DNA of 64,000 nt from Chloroflexota bacterium (GTDB lineage Bacteria > Chloroflexota > Dehalococcoidia > Bin125): assembly GCA_028873865.1 (NCBI GenBank), contig JAPPNI010000007.1, positions 39,994 to 103,993 of the forward strand, written 5' to 3'. Positions within the stretch are counted from its first letter, which is position 1. The number at the start of each line of letters is the position of its first letter. Shown piece after piece: positions 27,456 through 36,054 of this stretch. The notes under the pieces are model-generated. The model ran no database searches and was not told the origin of the DNA. It saw nothing but the letters and a program-made list of their open reading frames with translations. Made by a program: the position numbers and the translations under genes.

Positions 27456-28565
27456 TCACTTTGCCACAGCAACGATCACTTCGGCAATGCGGCGCGCCGC
27501 GTCGATCCGGCGCAACCCCAGCATCGCCTCGCGCATCGCTCGGAGACGTTCGCTATCGGACAGCAGGTCGGTGGTCAGGTCGAACAGTTGGCTGGTGATC
27601 TTGTCGTTGTCCAACACGACCGCGCCTCCCGCGTCGGCCAGCAGGCTGGCGTTGTAACGCTGGTGTCCGCCTGCTTCACCGATCGGCGCCAGTACCGCGG
27701 GCAACCCGGCGGCGGGATACTCGCCCATCACCGATGCGCCGGCACGGGAGACAGCCAGGTCGCACGCAGCCATCGCGAGGGGCATCTCCTCGGACATGTA
27801 GGAGTACAGGCGATACCGGGACTGCAACCTCGCCGGCAAGGCTTCGCGCAACTTCGAGAGGCGTTCAAAGTCGTCGGGGCCGGAGATGTGAATCAGTTGC
27901 GTCTGCAAGAGCCACCGATCGAGGTGGTCGGCAATGCAGTCGTTGATCCGTTGAGCGCCCCGCACAGCGCCAGTTACGAGCAACGCCGGACCGCCGTTGA
28001 GCTGGAAATGAGCCCTGGCCAACGGCTTATCGAGATCTTCGAATCCCCGCCGCAACGGATATCCGGTGACCACCGCCTTGTCCTCGCGATATCGCTCCGT
28101 TGAACGCTGATGAGTGACGCAGATATTGCTCGCCAGCGGAGCCAGCGCCCTCAGTGTCCAGCCGGGTTCAATGTCTGGCTGCAGCAGGACGATCGGTGTT
28201 CTGGCCAGCCACGCGGCCACCCCGACCGGAGCGGAGACGTATCCACCGGTCAGGAAGATGACATTGGGGCGGTAACGACGCATCAGCGCGAACGCGTCGA
28301 GCACGCCAGTCGCGGTCGCGCCAACGGAGAGCAGCTTGGACAGCAGGTTGCGCCCACGCAGGGCGCGGGCAGCGATCGTCGAGTATGCGAAGTCCGCCTC
28401 TACCGCGAGTTCGGACTCGACGCCGTCGGCAGTTCCGGCAAACCGGAACTCGACCGAGTCGCCTCGTTCTTCCAGGAGGTCGCGCAGAGCATCCGCCACG
28501 GCGAATGCGGGAAAGACATGGCCGCCCGAACCGCCTCCGGAGAGCAGAATCCGCATGGCGCCCAT
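27456..28565 (-). CDS. murG: UDP-GlcNAc:lipid-pyrophosphoryl-MurNAc transferase
   Basis: GT-B glycosyltransferase that turns lipid I into lipid II on the inner membrane face. 369 residues. ILLSGGGSGGHVFPAFAVA is the first Gly-rich loop and GGYVSAPVGVAAW a lipid-site loop. RAGASVMGEYPAAGLPAVLAPIGEAGGHQRYNA carries the UDP-GlcNAc-binding region with Glu and the GHQ segment. The ATG at 28565 shares a base with the ftsW stop (TGATG). Confidence 0.95.
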   Translation of the reverse strand: MGAMRILLSGGGSGGHVFPAFAVADALRDLLEERGDSVEFRFAGTADGVESELAVEADFAYSTIAARALRGRNLLSKLLSVGATATGVLDAFALMRRYRPNVIFLTGGYVSAPVGVAAWLARTPIVLLQPDIEPGWTLRALAPLASNICVTHQRSTERYREDKAVVTGYPLRRGFEDLDKPLARAHFQLNGGPALLVTGAVRGAQRINDCIADHLDRWLLQTQLIHISGPDDFERLSKLREALPARLQSRYRLYSYMSEEMPLAMAACDLAVSRAGASVMGEYPAAGLPAVLAPIGEAGGHQRYNASLLADAGGAVVLDNDKITSQLFDLTTDLLSDSERLRAMREAMLGLRRIDAARRIAEVIVAVAK

Positions 28566-29929
28566 CAGCTGCCGTCTCCACGCCCGCTGTGGAACGGTGA
28601 GACTCTGGGCCGTTTCGCCTCGCGCATCGGCGCGACGTCGCGGGTGGGCGTGTGGTCGCTCAGCGGCGGATCGGCAGATTCTGGCATCCGGCCGCGGCCG
28701 TACCGGGAGATGGACACGAGAATGCCGGCGGCGGCCATCGAGGCGATCAGGGCGGAGGATCCGAAGCTGAGGAAGGGCAGCGGAATGCCGGTCAGGACGA
28801 TGGTCCGCATCACCCCGGCGACATTGAAGAACGCCTGCAGCGCGAACCAGGCGACGATGCCAAAGGCGAGCAGTGTGCCGAAGCGATCCTCTGCGCGCAT
28901 GCCGGCTCGGATGCCGCGATAGATCAACACCGCGAAGATCACCAGGACAACCATCGCCCCGAGCATGCCGGTCTCTTCGCCGATGATGGCGAAGACGCCA
29001 TCCGTATGCGCTGAGGGCACGTAGAAGAATTTCTGTCGAGAGGCACCCAGCCCAACGCCGGTGAGACCGCCGGAACCGAGGGTCGAGACGAGATTGATGA
29101 TCTGGAATCCGGCTTCCTGGGCCACTTCCTCGGCGTTGAAGAACGTGCGGATTCGCTCCATGCCGTAGCCGGCGCCGACGACGATCGCGAAGAGCACGGC
29201 GGATCCGCCAACCAGAAGCATGAACATGTGACGAATCGCCGCCCCGGCCAAGAAGAACATCACTACGCCCGTGCAGGCGATAGCGGCGAAGGTTCCCAGA
29301 TCGGGCTCAAGCATCAACAGGCCGCCGATCACACCGATGATCATGCAAAACGGCGCCAGTCCGAGTGGGATGCGCTTGATCTCGTCTCCCTTGGCCGCCA
29401 GCCAGGCTGCCACGTAGATACAGATCGCCAGCTTGGCGAACTCCGAAGGCTGCAGCGCAGGCAGCGAGCCGATCTGAATCCAGCGGGTGGCGCCGTTTTC
29501 TTCGTGTCCGATTCCGGGGATCAAGACCGCAGCCAGTAACAGAAGCGAAATCCAGATGATCGGCGAGGACAGGCGTTGCCAGATTCGATAATCAATTCGG
29601 GCCAGGAGCAGGAAAGTGACCAGGCCGATGCCGGCTCCGATCAACTGGCGGATGGCGAAATGCCGGGTATTGCCGTGCAACTCCTGGGAAATCGCGAACG
29701 AGGATGAGAACACGAAGATCAGCCCGATGAAGACCAACGCCATGACAGCGCCAACCAACACCCAGTCGGGAGGCGAGGCCGGCCGCCTGAGGCGGCGGAT
29801 GATTCGGCGGCCAACAGTCAAACCCCCGTCGCCGTAAGGGGTCCTGATGGCGCGAGGATCCGGCAGTCGAACCCGTCCCAGCACGCCGGGAGATTCTGAG
29901 CCGGGAACGGCCGCGCGGTTACTGGTCAT
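28565..29929 (-). CDS. ftsW: SEDS-family peptidoglycan polymerase FtsW
   Basis: About 454 residues with roughly ten membrane helices. It polymerises lipid II together with the FtsI-type transpeptidase. The ATG at 29929 has AGGAGGT 6 bases upstream and overlaps murD by 11 bp; the open frame runs 32 codons further without support. SEDS features are IGHEENGATRWIQIG and LQPSEFAKLAICIYVA, LEPDLGTFAAIACTGVVMFF, a PSAHTDGVFAIIGEETGMLGA loop, and LPFLSFGSSALIASM near the end. A polar N-terminal extension of about 60 residues precedes the first helix. Confidence 0.94.
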   Translation of the reverse strand: MTSNRAAVPGSESPGVLGRVRLPDPRAIRTPYGDGGLTVGRRIIRRLRRPASPPDWVLVGAVMALVFIGLIFVFSSSFAISQELHGNTRHFAIRQLIGAGIGLVTFLLLARIDYRIWQRLSSPIIWISLLLLAAVLIPGIGHEENGATRWIQIGSLPALQPSEFAKLAICIYVAAWLAAKGDEIKRIPLGLAPFCMIIGVIGGLLMLEPDLGTFAAIACTGVVMFFLAGAAIRHMFMLLVGGSAVLFAIVVGAGYGMERIRTFFNAEEVAQEAGFQIINLVSTLGSGGLTGVGLGASRQKFFYVPSAHTDGVFAIIGEETGMLGAMVVLVIFAVLIYRGIRAGMRAEDRFGTLLAFGIVAWFALQAFFNVAGVMRTIVLTGIPLPFLSFGSSALIASMAAAGILVSISRYGRGRMPESADPPLSDHTPTRDVAPMREAKRPRVSPFHSGRGDGS

Positions 29930-31271
29930 CCCGGGACCTCCTGGACCTCGCCCAACCATCAACCAGATCGCGGAAATGCTGCCCGCGCGCTTCGAAATTG
30001 GGATAGGCGTCGAACGATGTCCCACCAGGTGACATCAACACCGTCTCGCAGGCATGGGCGTTGCTCGCAGCTTGAAGAAAAGCCGACTCAAACGTGTCGG
30101 CGTTGACTGTCCGGACTTCGTGTCGGGCCAGCCACGAGCCCCACTCCGGCCCGGCTTCGCCAAACAACACAACCAGACGCACGTGACGCTTGACCTCCTC
30201 GAGCAGCGGAGTGAGCGGAAGGTTCTTGTCCCGCCCGCCGAGCATGAGAATGACCGGACCAGCCGTCGCCCTGAGCCCGGCCAGCGTCCGCTCGGGCGTC
30301 GTCGCGATCGAGTCATTGACGAAGCGCACACCGCCGATTTCGGTGACCAGCTCCAGCCGGTGCGGAACGCCCGAGAAACTCCGTAAGACTTCGGCTGCGA
30401 GGTCCGCGGGCACGAGGTCCGCAACAATGGCCATGGCGGCCATGGCGTTGAGCAGGTTGTGCTCGCCCGGAATCTTGACCTCGTTGACCGGCATCAGTTG
30501 CCGGTCGTTGTGCCAGATGTGATCACCGTCGCTGCGGACCGCGCAGGACCACGGCATGGGCGGCGTGCCGATTCCAAACCAGCGCTGCTCAGCGTCGGTT
30601 CGCAATGTCGCTGCCACGGCGAGCTCATCATTGAAGGGCAGTACGACCGTGTCGCGCGGCGGCTGGTAGGCCACAATTCGATACTTGAGTTCCTGATACT
30701 CCTCCCAGCTGAACTGATCGAGATGGTTCGGAGTGATGTTTGTGATCGCCGCGGTCTGCGGACTACGCGTTGTGCGCAGAAGCTGCGTATGCGAGATCTC
30801 CGCCACCACGGTGTCCTCGGCCGCAATGCCGGGCAGCTGTGCCAGTAGTCCCCGGCCGATGTTGCCTCCGAGATGACATGAGGCACCGGCCGCTAGCAGC
30901 ATTTCGTGAACCAACGTCGTCGTCGTAGTTTTGCCCGCGCTGCCAGTGATCCCGATCACCGGAGCAGGGCAGCGCTCAAGGAAGATCTGCATTGGTCCGT
31001 AAACAGGGATGCCGCGTCGGCCGGCTTCAGCCAGCAAAGGCGCTTGATGATGAACACCTTGGCTGGCGATCAGCCCATCGACCTGATCGAGGATCGTCAG
31101 ATCATCCGGCGACCGATCCGCCCGCTCGCGGTCACGGTCGACTCTGATCGCTTCAGCGCCCTCTCGCGCGAGCAAGTGGAGCGCATCGCGGCCCTCGATC
31201 CCAAGTCCGACGACCGCAATTCGTTGCCCGCGGAAGCTGGGTGGAGCCTCAATTGGCGTTGGCAGCGTCAT
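29919..31271 (-). CDS. murD: UDP-N-acetylmuramoylalanine-D-glutamate ligase
   Basis: Adds D-Glu to UDP-MurNAc-Ala. About 450 residues from the ATG at 31271, which forms an ATGA overlap with the mraY stop. The upstream extension of the open frame lies inside mraY and is not needed. IAVVGLGIEGRDAL is the nucleotide fold, GITGSAGKTTTTTLVHEML the P-loop, NITPNHLDQF the Mg-site segment, and FVNDSIATTPERTLAGL the C-terminal motif. Confidence 0.95.
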   Translation of the reverse strand: MTLPTPIEAPPSFRGQRIAVVGLGIEGRDALHLLAREGAEAIRVDRDRERADRSPDDLTILDQVDGLIASQGVHHQAPLLAEAGRRGIPVYGPMQIFLERCPAPVIGITGSAGKTTTTTLVHEMLLAAGASCHLGGNIGRGLLAQLPGIAAEDTVVAEISHTQLLRTTRSPQTAAITNITPNHLDQFSWEEYQELKYRIVAYQPPRDTVVLPFNDELAVAATLRTDAEQRWFGIGTPPMPWSCAVRSDGDHIWHNDRQLMPVNEVKIPGEHNLLNAMAAMAIVADLVPADLAAEVLRSFSGVPHRLELVTEIGGVRFVNDSIATTPERTLAGLRATAGPVILMLGGRDKNLPLTPLLEEVKRHVRLVVLFGEAGPEWGSWLARHEVRTVNADTFESAFLQAASNAHACETVLMSPGGTSFDAYPNFEARGQHFRDLVDGWARSRRSRDDQ

Positions 31272-32257
31272 TGAGGCACCTGCAACGCGAGAGCAACGCC
31301 AAGGATTCCTCCGGCGATTCCAACCAGCCAGAAGCGAGTCACGATCTGCGGCTCGGACCAACCGCCCATCTCGAAGTGGTTGTGCAAAGGCGCCATCCGG
31401 AAGACTCGACGACCCTCTCCTCTGCGTCGTCGGGTCCACTTGAACCAGCCGACCTGCACGATGTCGGAGGCGGCCTCAAGCACGAAGACGATGCCGATCA
31501 CAGGAAGCAACAGCCAATGGCCGGTCATCAGGGCGATGATCGCGAGCGTGCCCCCGAGAGCCATCGCGCCGGTATCGCCCATGAAGATCTTGGCCGGATG
31601 TGCGTTGAACCAGAGGAAGCCGAGCAAGGCTCCGACGGTGGTGAACGCGAAACGAACCAGGAAGTCCTGCTCCTGTCCAACCGCGATCACGCCAAACGAA
31701 GCGATCGCGATAGCGCCGGTACCGCCGCAGAGCGTGTCAAGCCCATCGGAGATCGCAACCGATATGACGGTCGCGAAGACAGTGACCGCCGCAATCGCGA
31801 CGTAACCCGGCCCGAGCGAGAACTGGCCCGCCCAGGGCACGTTGAGCGACTCCACATCGAGCGCGAAGTAGAGCACAAGGCCAACAGCCACCGAGAAGAT
31901 GGCAAGCAGGCCGAACTTCAGCTTCCAGGTCAGACCCGCCTGAACGCGGCCGATGAGCGTGCCCAGATCGTCGACATAGCCCAGAACGCCGAGTGCCATG
32001 ACACCGACCAGAGGCAGCAGGATCGACCAGCGATCGCCCTCCACCAAGTTGGCGACGATGGTCAGCACCACGATCGGGATGAGGAAGATCAGGCCGCCCA
32101 TCGTCGGCGTTCCCGCTTTGGCCATGTGACTGGCCGGACCTTCGTCCGAGATCGACTTACCGCCGCTGCGCTCTTGCAACCAGCGGATGATGAACGGTCC
32201 GACGACGAGCGCAAACACGAATGCGATCCCCGCCGTGCCGAGCGAAAACGTGGTCAT
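31268..32257 (-). CDS. mraY: Phospho-MurNAc-pentapeptide translocase
   Basis: Integral membrane enzyme that makes lipid I from UDP-MurNAc-pentapeptide and undecaprenyl phosphate. 329 residues with about ten helices. KAGTPTMGGLIFLIPI is the first conserved cytoplasmic loop, LGYVDDLGTL the Asp pair, SDGLDTLCGG the third loop, FNAHPAKIFMGDTGAMALGG the Mg-binding loop, and PLHNHFEMGGWSEPQI the His-rich end. Its start overlaps the murF stop by 4 bp. Confidence 0.96.
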   Translation of the reverse strand: MTTFSLGTAGIAFVFALVVGPFIIRWLQERSGGKSISDEGPASHMAKAGTPTMGGLIFLIPIVVLTIVANLVEGDRWSILLPLVGVMALGVLGYVDDLGTLIGRVQAGLTWKLKFGLLAIFSVAVGLVLYFALDVESLNVPWAGQFSLGPGYVAIAAVTVFATVISVAISDGLDTLCGGTGAIAIASFGVIAVGQEQDFLVRFAFTTVGALLGFLWFNAHPAKIFMGDTGAMALGGTLAIIALMTGHWLLLPVIGIVFVLEAASDIVQVGWFKWTRRRRGEGRRVFRMAPLHNHFEMGGWSEPQIVTRFWLVGIAGGILGVALALQVPQ

Positions 32258-33618
32258 GACGCGGCCAGCCTCTCGACAACGGCCTCGAGGTGCATGGCGT
32301 GGGACGCCTTAACCAGCAACGTGTCACGGGGCTCAAGTGAGTGACGGACGATCTCGAGCGCTTGATCAGACTCAGCGACCCAACAAGCCTCGGAGTGTCC
32401 GGCCTCACGAGCGGATTCGATGACATCTCGCGAGCGCTCGCCGACAGCAATGAGCCAATCGCATCGATCCGCGGCATAGACGCCGATCTCCCGGTGCGCG
32501 GCCTGCTCTTCGGCGCCTAGCTCGAACATGTCGCCAAGCAGCGCGATTCGCCTCGGGCGGCAACTGGCGAGCAGGTCCAATGCCGCCTTCATCGACAGCG
32601 GCGCGGCGTTGTAAGAGTCGTCAATGATCGTCGCGCCATTCTCGGCTCGCCGCCGCGTAAGTCGAGAGCCCGGCCTCAGACTTCCCAGCGCCTCCGCGAT
32701 CTCCGAGAGCTCAAGACCGGCACGAAGTCCGACAGCCGAGGCCGCCAGCGCCGTCATCGCCTGATGTTTGCCGATCAGCGACGAGCTCACGCTGACCTGC
32801 TCATTGGTACGCGTGTTGCGCAGATCGAAACCGATTCCATCGAATCCGCGAGCAACGACATCCGATGCCTGCAAGTCGCAGCGCGGCCCAAGCCCGAAGG
32901 TGAAAACGTCGGCCGTCGTGCGGGTCGCCATGCGGCGGACCCGCGGGTCGTCGCCGTTGAGCACCGCAAGCCCGTTGCTGGGCAATGACGCGGGTAGCAA
33001 CCCCTTGATTCGTTCGGTGTCGGCGATGGTGCCAAAGCGCTCAAGGTGAGTCGGCCCCACATTCGTGACGATTCCGACATCGGCTCTGGCTGAGGAGACC
33101 AATAGCTCCATCTCCTCCTGCGAGTAGGGGCCGATTTCGATGACTGCCCACTCGTCGCTCGGATCAATGCCAAGCAGGGCGATCGGCAGTCCGATATCTC
33201 CGTTGTAGTTGCGCGGTGACTGATGAGTCTGGGATCTGGCCGAGAGCAACTGGTGGGTCGCTTCACGCACGGTCGTCTTGCCGACGCTGCCGGTGATGCC
33301 CACAATCTGTGCCCGCATTCGGTGGCGCCAGCGGCGTCCGGCCTCCTGTAGGGCAAAGAGTGGATCTTCGACCACGAACATCGACGATCCGCGCAACCCG
33401 GAGGCCTCGGAGACGAGTGCCCCGACAGCTCCACGACGCAGCGCGTCGTCGACAAACTGGTGACCGTCGAGAGCCTCGCCACGGAGCGCGACGAAGAGCG
33501 ATCCTGGACTTGCCTCGCGAGAATCGACCACGATTTCAGAGAACGCTCTGTCGGTCGTGGTGGGCTCGTTGACCAACAACTCACCGAGCAGACCGACCAG
33601 GTCCTCGGAGGAGATCAC
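32254..33618 (-). CDS. murF: UDP-MurNAc-tripeptide-D-alanyl-D-alanine ligase
   Basis: Attaches D-Ala-D-Ala to the stem peptide. 454 residues. VDSREASPGSLFVALRGE is the N-domain uridine pocket, GITGSVGKTTVREAT the P-loop, NYNGDIGLPIALLG and EIGPYSQEEMELLVS the Mur ligase motifs, TNVGPTHLERFG a conserved segment, and DDSYNAAPLSMKAALD the C-domain signature. In most dcw clusters murE lies between ftsI and murF; here the murF start overlaps the ftsI stop by 4 bp and no murE is present. Confidence 0.95.
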   Translation of the reverse strand: MISSEDLVGLLGELLVNEPTTTDRAFSEIVVDSREASPGSLFVALRGEALDGHQFVDDALRRGAVGALVSEASGLRGSSMFVVEDPLFALQEAGRRWRHRMRAQIVGITGSVGKTTVREATHQLLSARSQTHQSPRNYNGDIGLPIALLGIDPSDEWAVIEIGPYSQEEMELLVSSARADVGIVTNVGPTHLERFGTIADTERIKGLLPASLPSNGLAVLNGDDPRVRRMATRTTADVFTFGLGPRCDLQASDVVARGFDGIGFDLRNTRTNEQVSVSSSLIGKHQAMTALAASAVGLRAGLELSEIAEALGSLRPGSRLTRRRAENGATIIDDSYNAAPLSMKAALDLLASCRPRRIALLGDMFELGAEEQAAHREIGVYAADRCDWLIAVGERSRDVIESAREAGHSEACWVAESDQALEIVRHSLEPRDTLLVKASHAMHLEAVVERLAAS

Positions 33619-35516
33619 TCTTGATCCTCCTCTTCCTGGATGTAGGTCACCGGCGGCGTCTGCTCTTCCTCGGTATCCACGTCGGCAGTGAGCGCGTCCT
33701 CTCTCCGCTCGTCGTCGGGCTGCTCCTCGTCGGCGGCAGCGTCGATCGTCGGCGCGGTATGCCAGGCATCGGGGTTGGCGACATACGCCGTCGGCGGGAC
33801 CCCGAGATACGGCAGGACCTGCGCCATCAAGTCGGAGAAGATCGGCGCCGCCACGATCCCGCCGTAAATCTCACCCTGCGGACGATCGATCCGGACATAG
33901 ACCACAACGCGTGGATCATCGGCGGGCGCGAATCCGGCGAATGACGCCAGCGATTCGCCTTCCAGGTAGTCGCCCACCTCGACCACGTCGGACGTGCCCG
34001 ACTTGCCCGCGACCGGCCAGCCATCGACCTGTGCCGGATGACCGAGGACGCCGTCGACCACCGCCTGCATCATCCAGGTGATCGTGGCAGAGGTCTCGCG
34101 GCTGATCGCGCGCGTTCCGGTCTGCGGTTCGAATCGCTGGACGCCTTCGTCGGTAACCACAGCAGTAACCAGACGGGGACGGATCGGCACGCCGCCGCGA
34201 GCAATGGTCGCGTAGGCCTGGACGATCTGCAGGGGTGTGACGGCTATGCCCTGACCGAACGAATCGGTCGCAAGCTGCGCCGGAGACCAGCGGATGTCGG
34301 TTGAGTCGGTGACGACGCCGCCAATCTCGCCCGGCAGGCCGGAGTGTGTGCTGTCGCCGAATCCAAATCTGTAGAGGTACTCGTAGAAGCTGCGCGCGCC
34401 CAGCTGCTGCGCGATCCAGACCGAGCCGGTGTTGAGCGAACGCTGCAGCACCTGGGTCATGGTCTGCTCGCCGTGATAGGAGAGATCGAAGTTCTTGATC
34501 GTGCGGTCGCCAATGACCACCGCGCCGGTATCGACGAAGGTGGTGTCGGGCGAGACGATGCCGGCGTCGATCGCCGCGGCCATGGTCACCACCTTCATCG
34601 TGGAGCCCGGCTCGTAGATGTCGGACGCGGCGCGCGATCTCAGCAGAGCCATAGACTCCGGCAGATCGAGGTCAATCGTCATCGGGTTGTACGTCGGCAG
34701 CGACGCGAGCGCGAGGATGTCTCCGTTGCGCGGATCCATCATGATGATGTGCCCGCCTTCGGCTTGCCATTGTTCTACGGCGCGCTTGAGCGTTGACTCC
34801 GCCAACCACTGAAGATTGCGGTCGATCGTCAGGACGACCGAAGCGCCCTGCTCATACGGCAGTTCCGCTCGTGGGCCGAACGGGATCGGTTGCCCAAGTC
34901 CGTCGACTTCCTGGACCAGAAGCCCGGCCTCCCCCCCGAGCACACCGTCGAGCTGGTACTCGAGCCCGGCCAGGCCCTGCTCGTCGCGTCCAACCAGACC
35001 GATCACCGGCGCCGCCATCGAGCCTTCGATATAGCGACGTGTCGAAGTCTTGCGCACCTGGACGCCGTGCAGCGTCTCCGCGTGGATCTGCGCGCCCAGC
35101 GCATTGGATAGTCCATACGCGATCAACGCGTCATGTCCACCTTCCCGGTGAGTCTGCGCGGCCAGGGCGAGCACCACCGACTCGGGCGCGCGGAGCAACT
35201 GGGCAAGTCGACGCGAGGCGTCGGTTGGCTGGAACTGCGACCGAGCCCACAGCCGCGTATCGACGTGGACTTCCCAGGCGTCGATCGAAGTCGCGAGCGG
35301 GAACCCGTTGCGGTCGAGAATTGCCCCTCGCGGACCCTTGGTCTCGACAGCCCAGGTGCGGTCGGCTTGCGTCTCATGGCGTTCGTGTTCGATCACCTGG
35401 ATCATGACCAGGCGAACGACCACCACCACGGCGAGTCCGAAAAAGAGAGCGATGACCGCCCACATCCGCCACGCGGAGACGGACTCAAATCTGCTGTCCG
35501 ACGACGAACTCGCCAA
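33615..35516 (-). CDS. ftsI: Class B penicillin-binding protein, FtsI/Pbp2B-type transpeptidase
   Basis: 633 residues. One membrane helix at about 17-40, then a PBP dimerisation domain with GPRGAILDRNG at 61-71, then a transpeptidase domain. Catalytic motifs are S305-T-M-K308 in YEPGSTMKVV, S360-L-N362 in SLNTGS, and KSGT in VAGKSGTSDVVEV. It forms peptide cross-links at the septum with FtsW. The C-terminus is an acidic, Glu-rich tail of about 60 residues without a PASTA domain. It follows the ftsL-like gene by 25 bp. Confidence 0.95.
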   Translation of the reverse strand: MASSSSDSRFESVSAWRMWAVIALFFGLAVVVVVRLVMIQVIEHERHETQADRTWAVETKGPRGAILDRNGFPLATSIDAWEVHVDTRLWARSQFQPTDASRRLAQLLRAPESVVLALAAQTHREGGHDALIAYGLSNALGAQIHAETLHGVQVRKTSTRRYIEGSMAAPVIGLVGRDEQGLAGLEYQLDGVLGGEAGLLVQEVDGLGQPIPFGPRAELPYEQGASVVLTIDRNLQWLAESTLKRAVEQWQAEGGHIIMMDPRNGDILALASLPTYNPMTIDLDLPESMALLRSRAASDIYEPGSTMKVVTMAAAIDAGIVSPDTTFVDTGAVVIGDRTIKNFDLSYHGEQTMTQVLQRSLNTGSVWIAQQLGARSFYEYLYRFGFGDSTHSGLPGEIGGVVTDSTDIRWSPAQLATDSFGQGIAVTPLQIVQAYATIARGGVPIRPRLVTAVVTDEGVQRFEPQTGTRAISRETSATITWMMQAVVDGVLGHPAQVDGWPVAGKSGTSDVVEVGDYLEGESLASFAGFAPADDPRVVVYVRIDRPQGEIYGGIVAAPIFSDLMAQVLPYLGVPPTAYVANPDAWHTAPTIDAAADEEQPDDERREDALTADVDTEEEQTPPVTYIQEEEDQE

Positions 35517-35541
35517 CGCCTTGCCCTTTCGTCGTCGCCAT

Positions 35542-36054
35542 CTAGTCGAAGATCAGAACGTCGAACATCGCCTTCCATACCGACTCTCCGGCCGTGCGCG
35601 ACGATCCCGAGTTTTCGGCGCTCGCTTGCGGATCGGGCGGCAGGAATCTGGAAGGCAACGTCCGTGCCGGAGGCGGCTGCTCGACTTCGAGGGAGATGGT
35701 TGGCCGGGCGGGAACCATGTTGAGGCGCTCCTCGGCCTGCTGTTGGATCCGCGCGAGCGAACCAAGTTGTCCGATGTGCGCGGCAAGCGATCGGATCTCC
35801 GAATTCAGGCGCTCGCGTTCCGCTTCAAGCGCTCGCAGCTCCGTGCCGCTCTCGGTCACGTTCGAGACCCGAATGACCGGCAGCGTCGCGGCGATGCACA
35901 GACCGAACACAGCAACCCAGGCCCAGGCCGGCATGCGCCCCGTGTACCGGGGCCGCCGCGGCAGAATTGGGCGGGGAAGAGCGTGATGGGAATCACTCGC
36001 TGCAGAGGTCGGCAACGACGCATCGAGCGTCGTGCTGGGCTTCGCCGTTGTCAT
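35542..36054 (-). CDS. ftsL: FtsL/DivIC-like septum protein
   Basis: 170 residues with the layout of FtsL: a short basic N-terminus, one helix (WAWVAVFGLCIAATLPVI, about 44-61), then a coiled coil of Glu/Leu heptads (ELRALEAERERLNSEIRSLAAHI) and a Pro-rich tail. Sequence alone would be weak, but the position between rsmH and ftsI is the standard ftsL place. The ATG overlaps the stop of the ORF upstream (ATGA). The long Pro/Ser tail is unlike most FtsL proteins. Confidence 0.7.
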   Translation of the reverse strand: MTTAKPSTTLDASLPTSAASDSHHALPRPILPRRPRYTGRMPAWAWVAVFGLCIAATLPVIRVSNVTESGTELRALEAERERLNSEIRSLAAHIGQLGSLARIQQQAEERLNMVPARPTISLEVEQPPPARTLPSRFLPPDPQASAENSGSSRTAGESVWKAMFDVLIFD

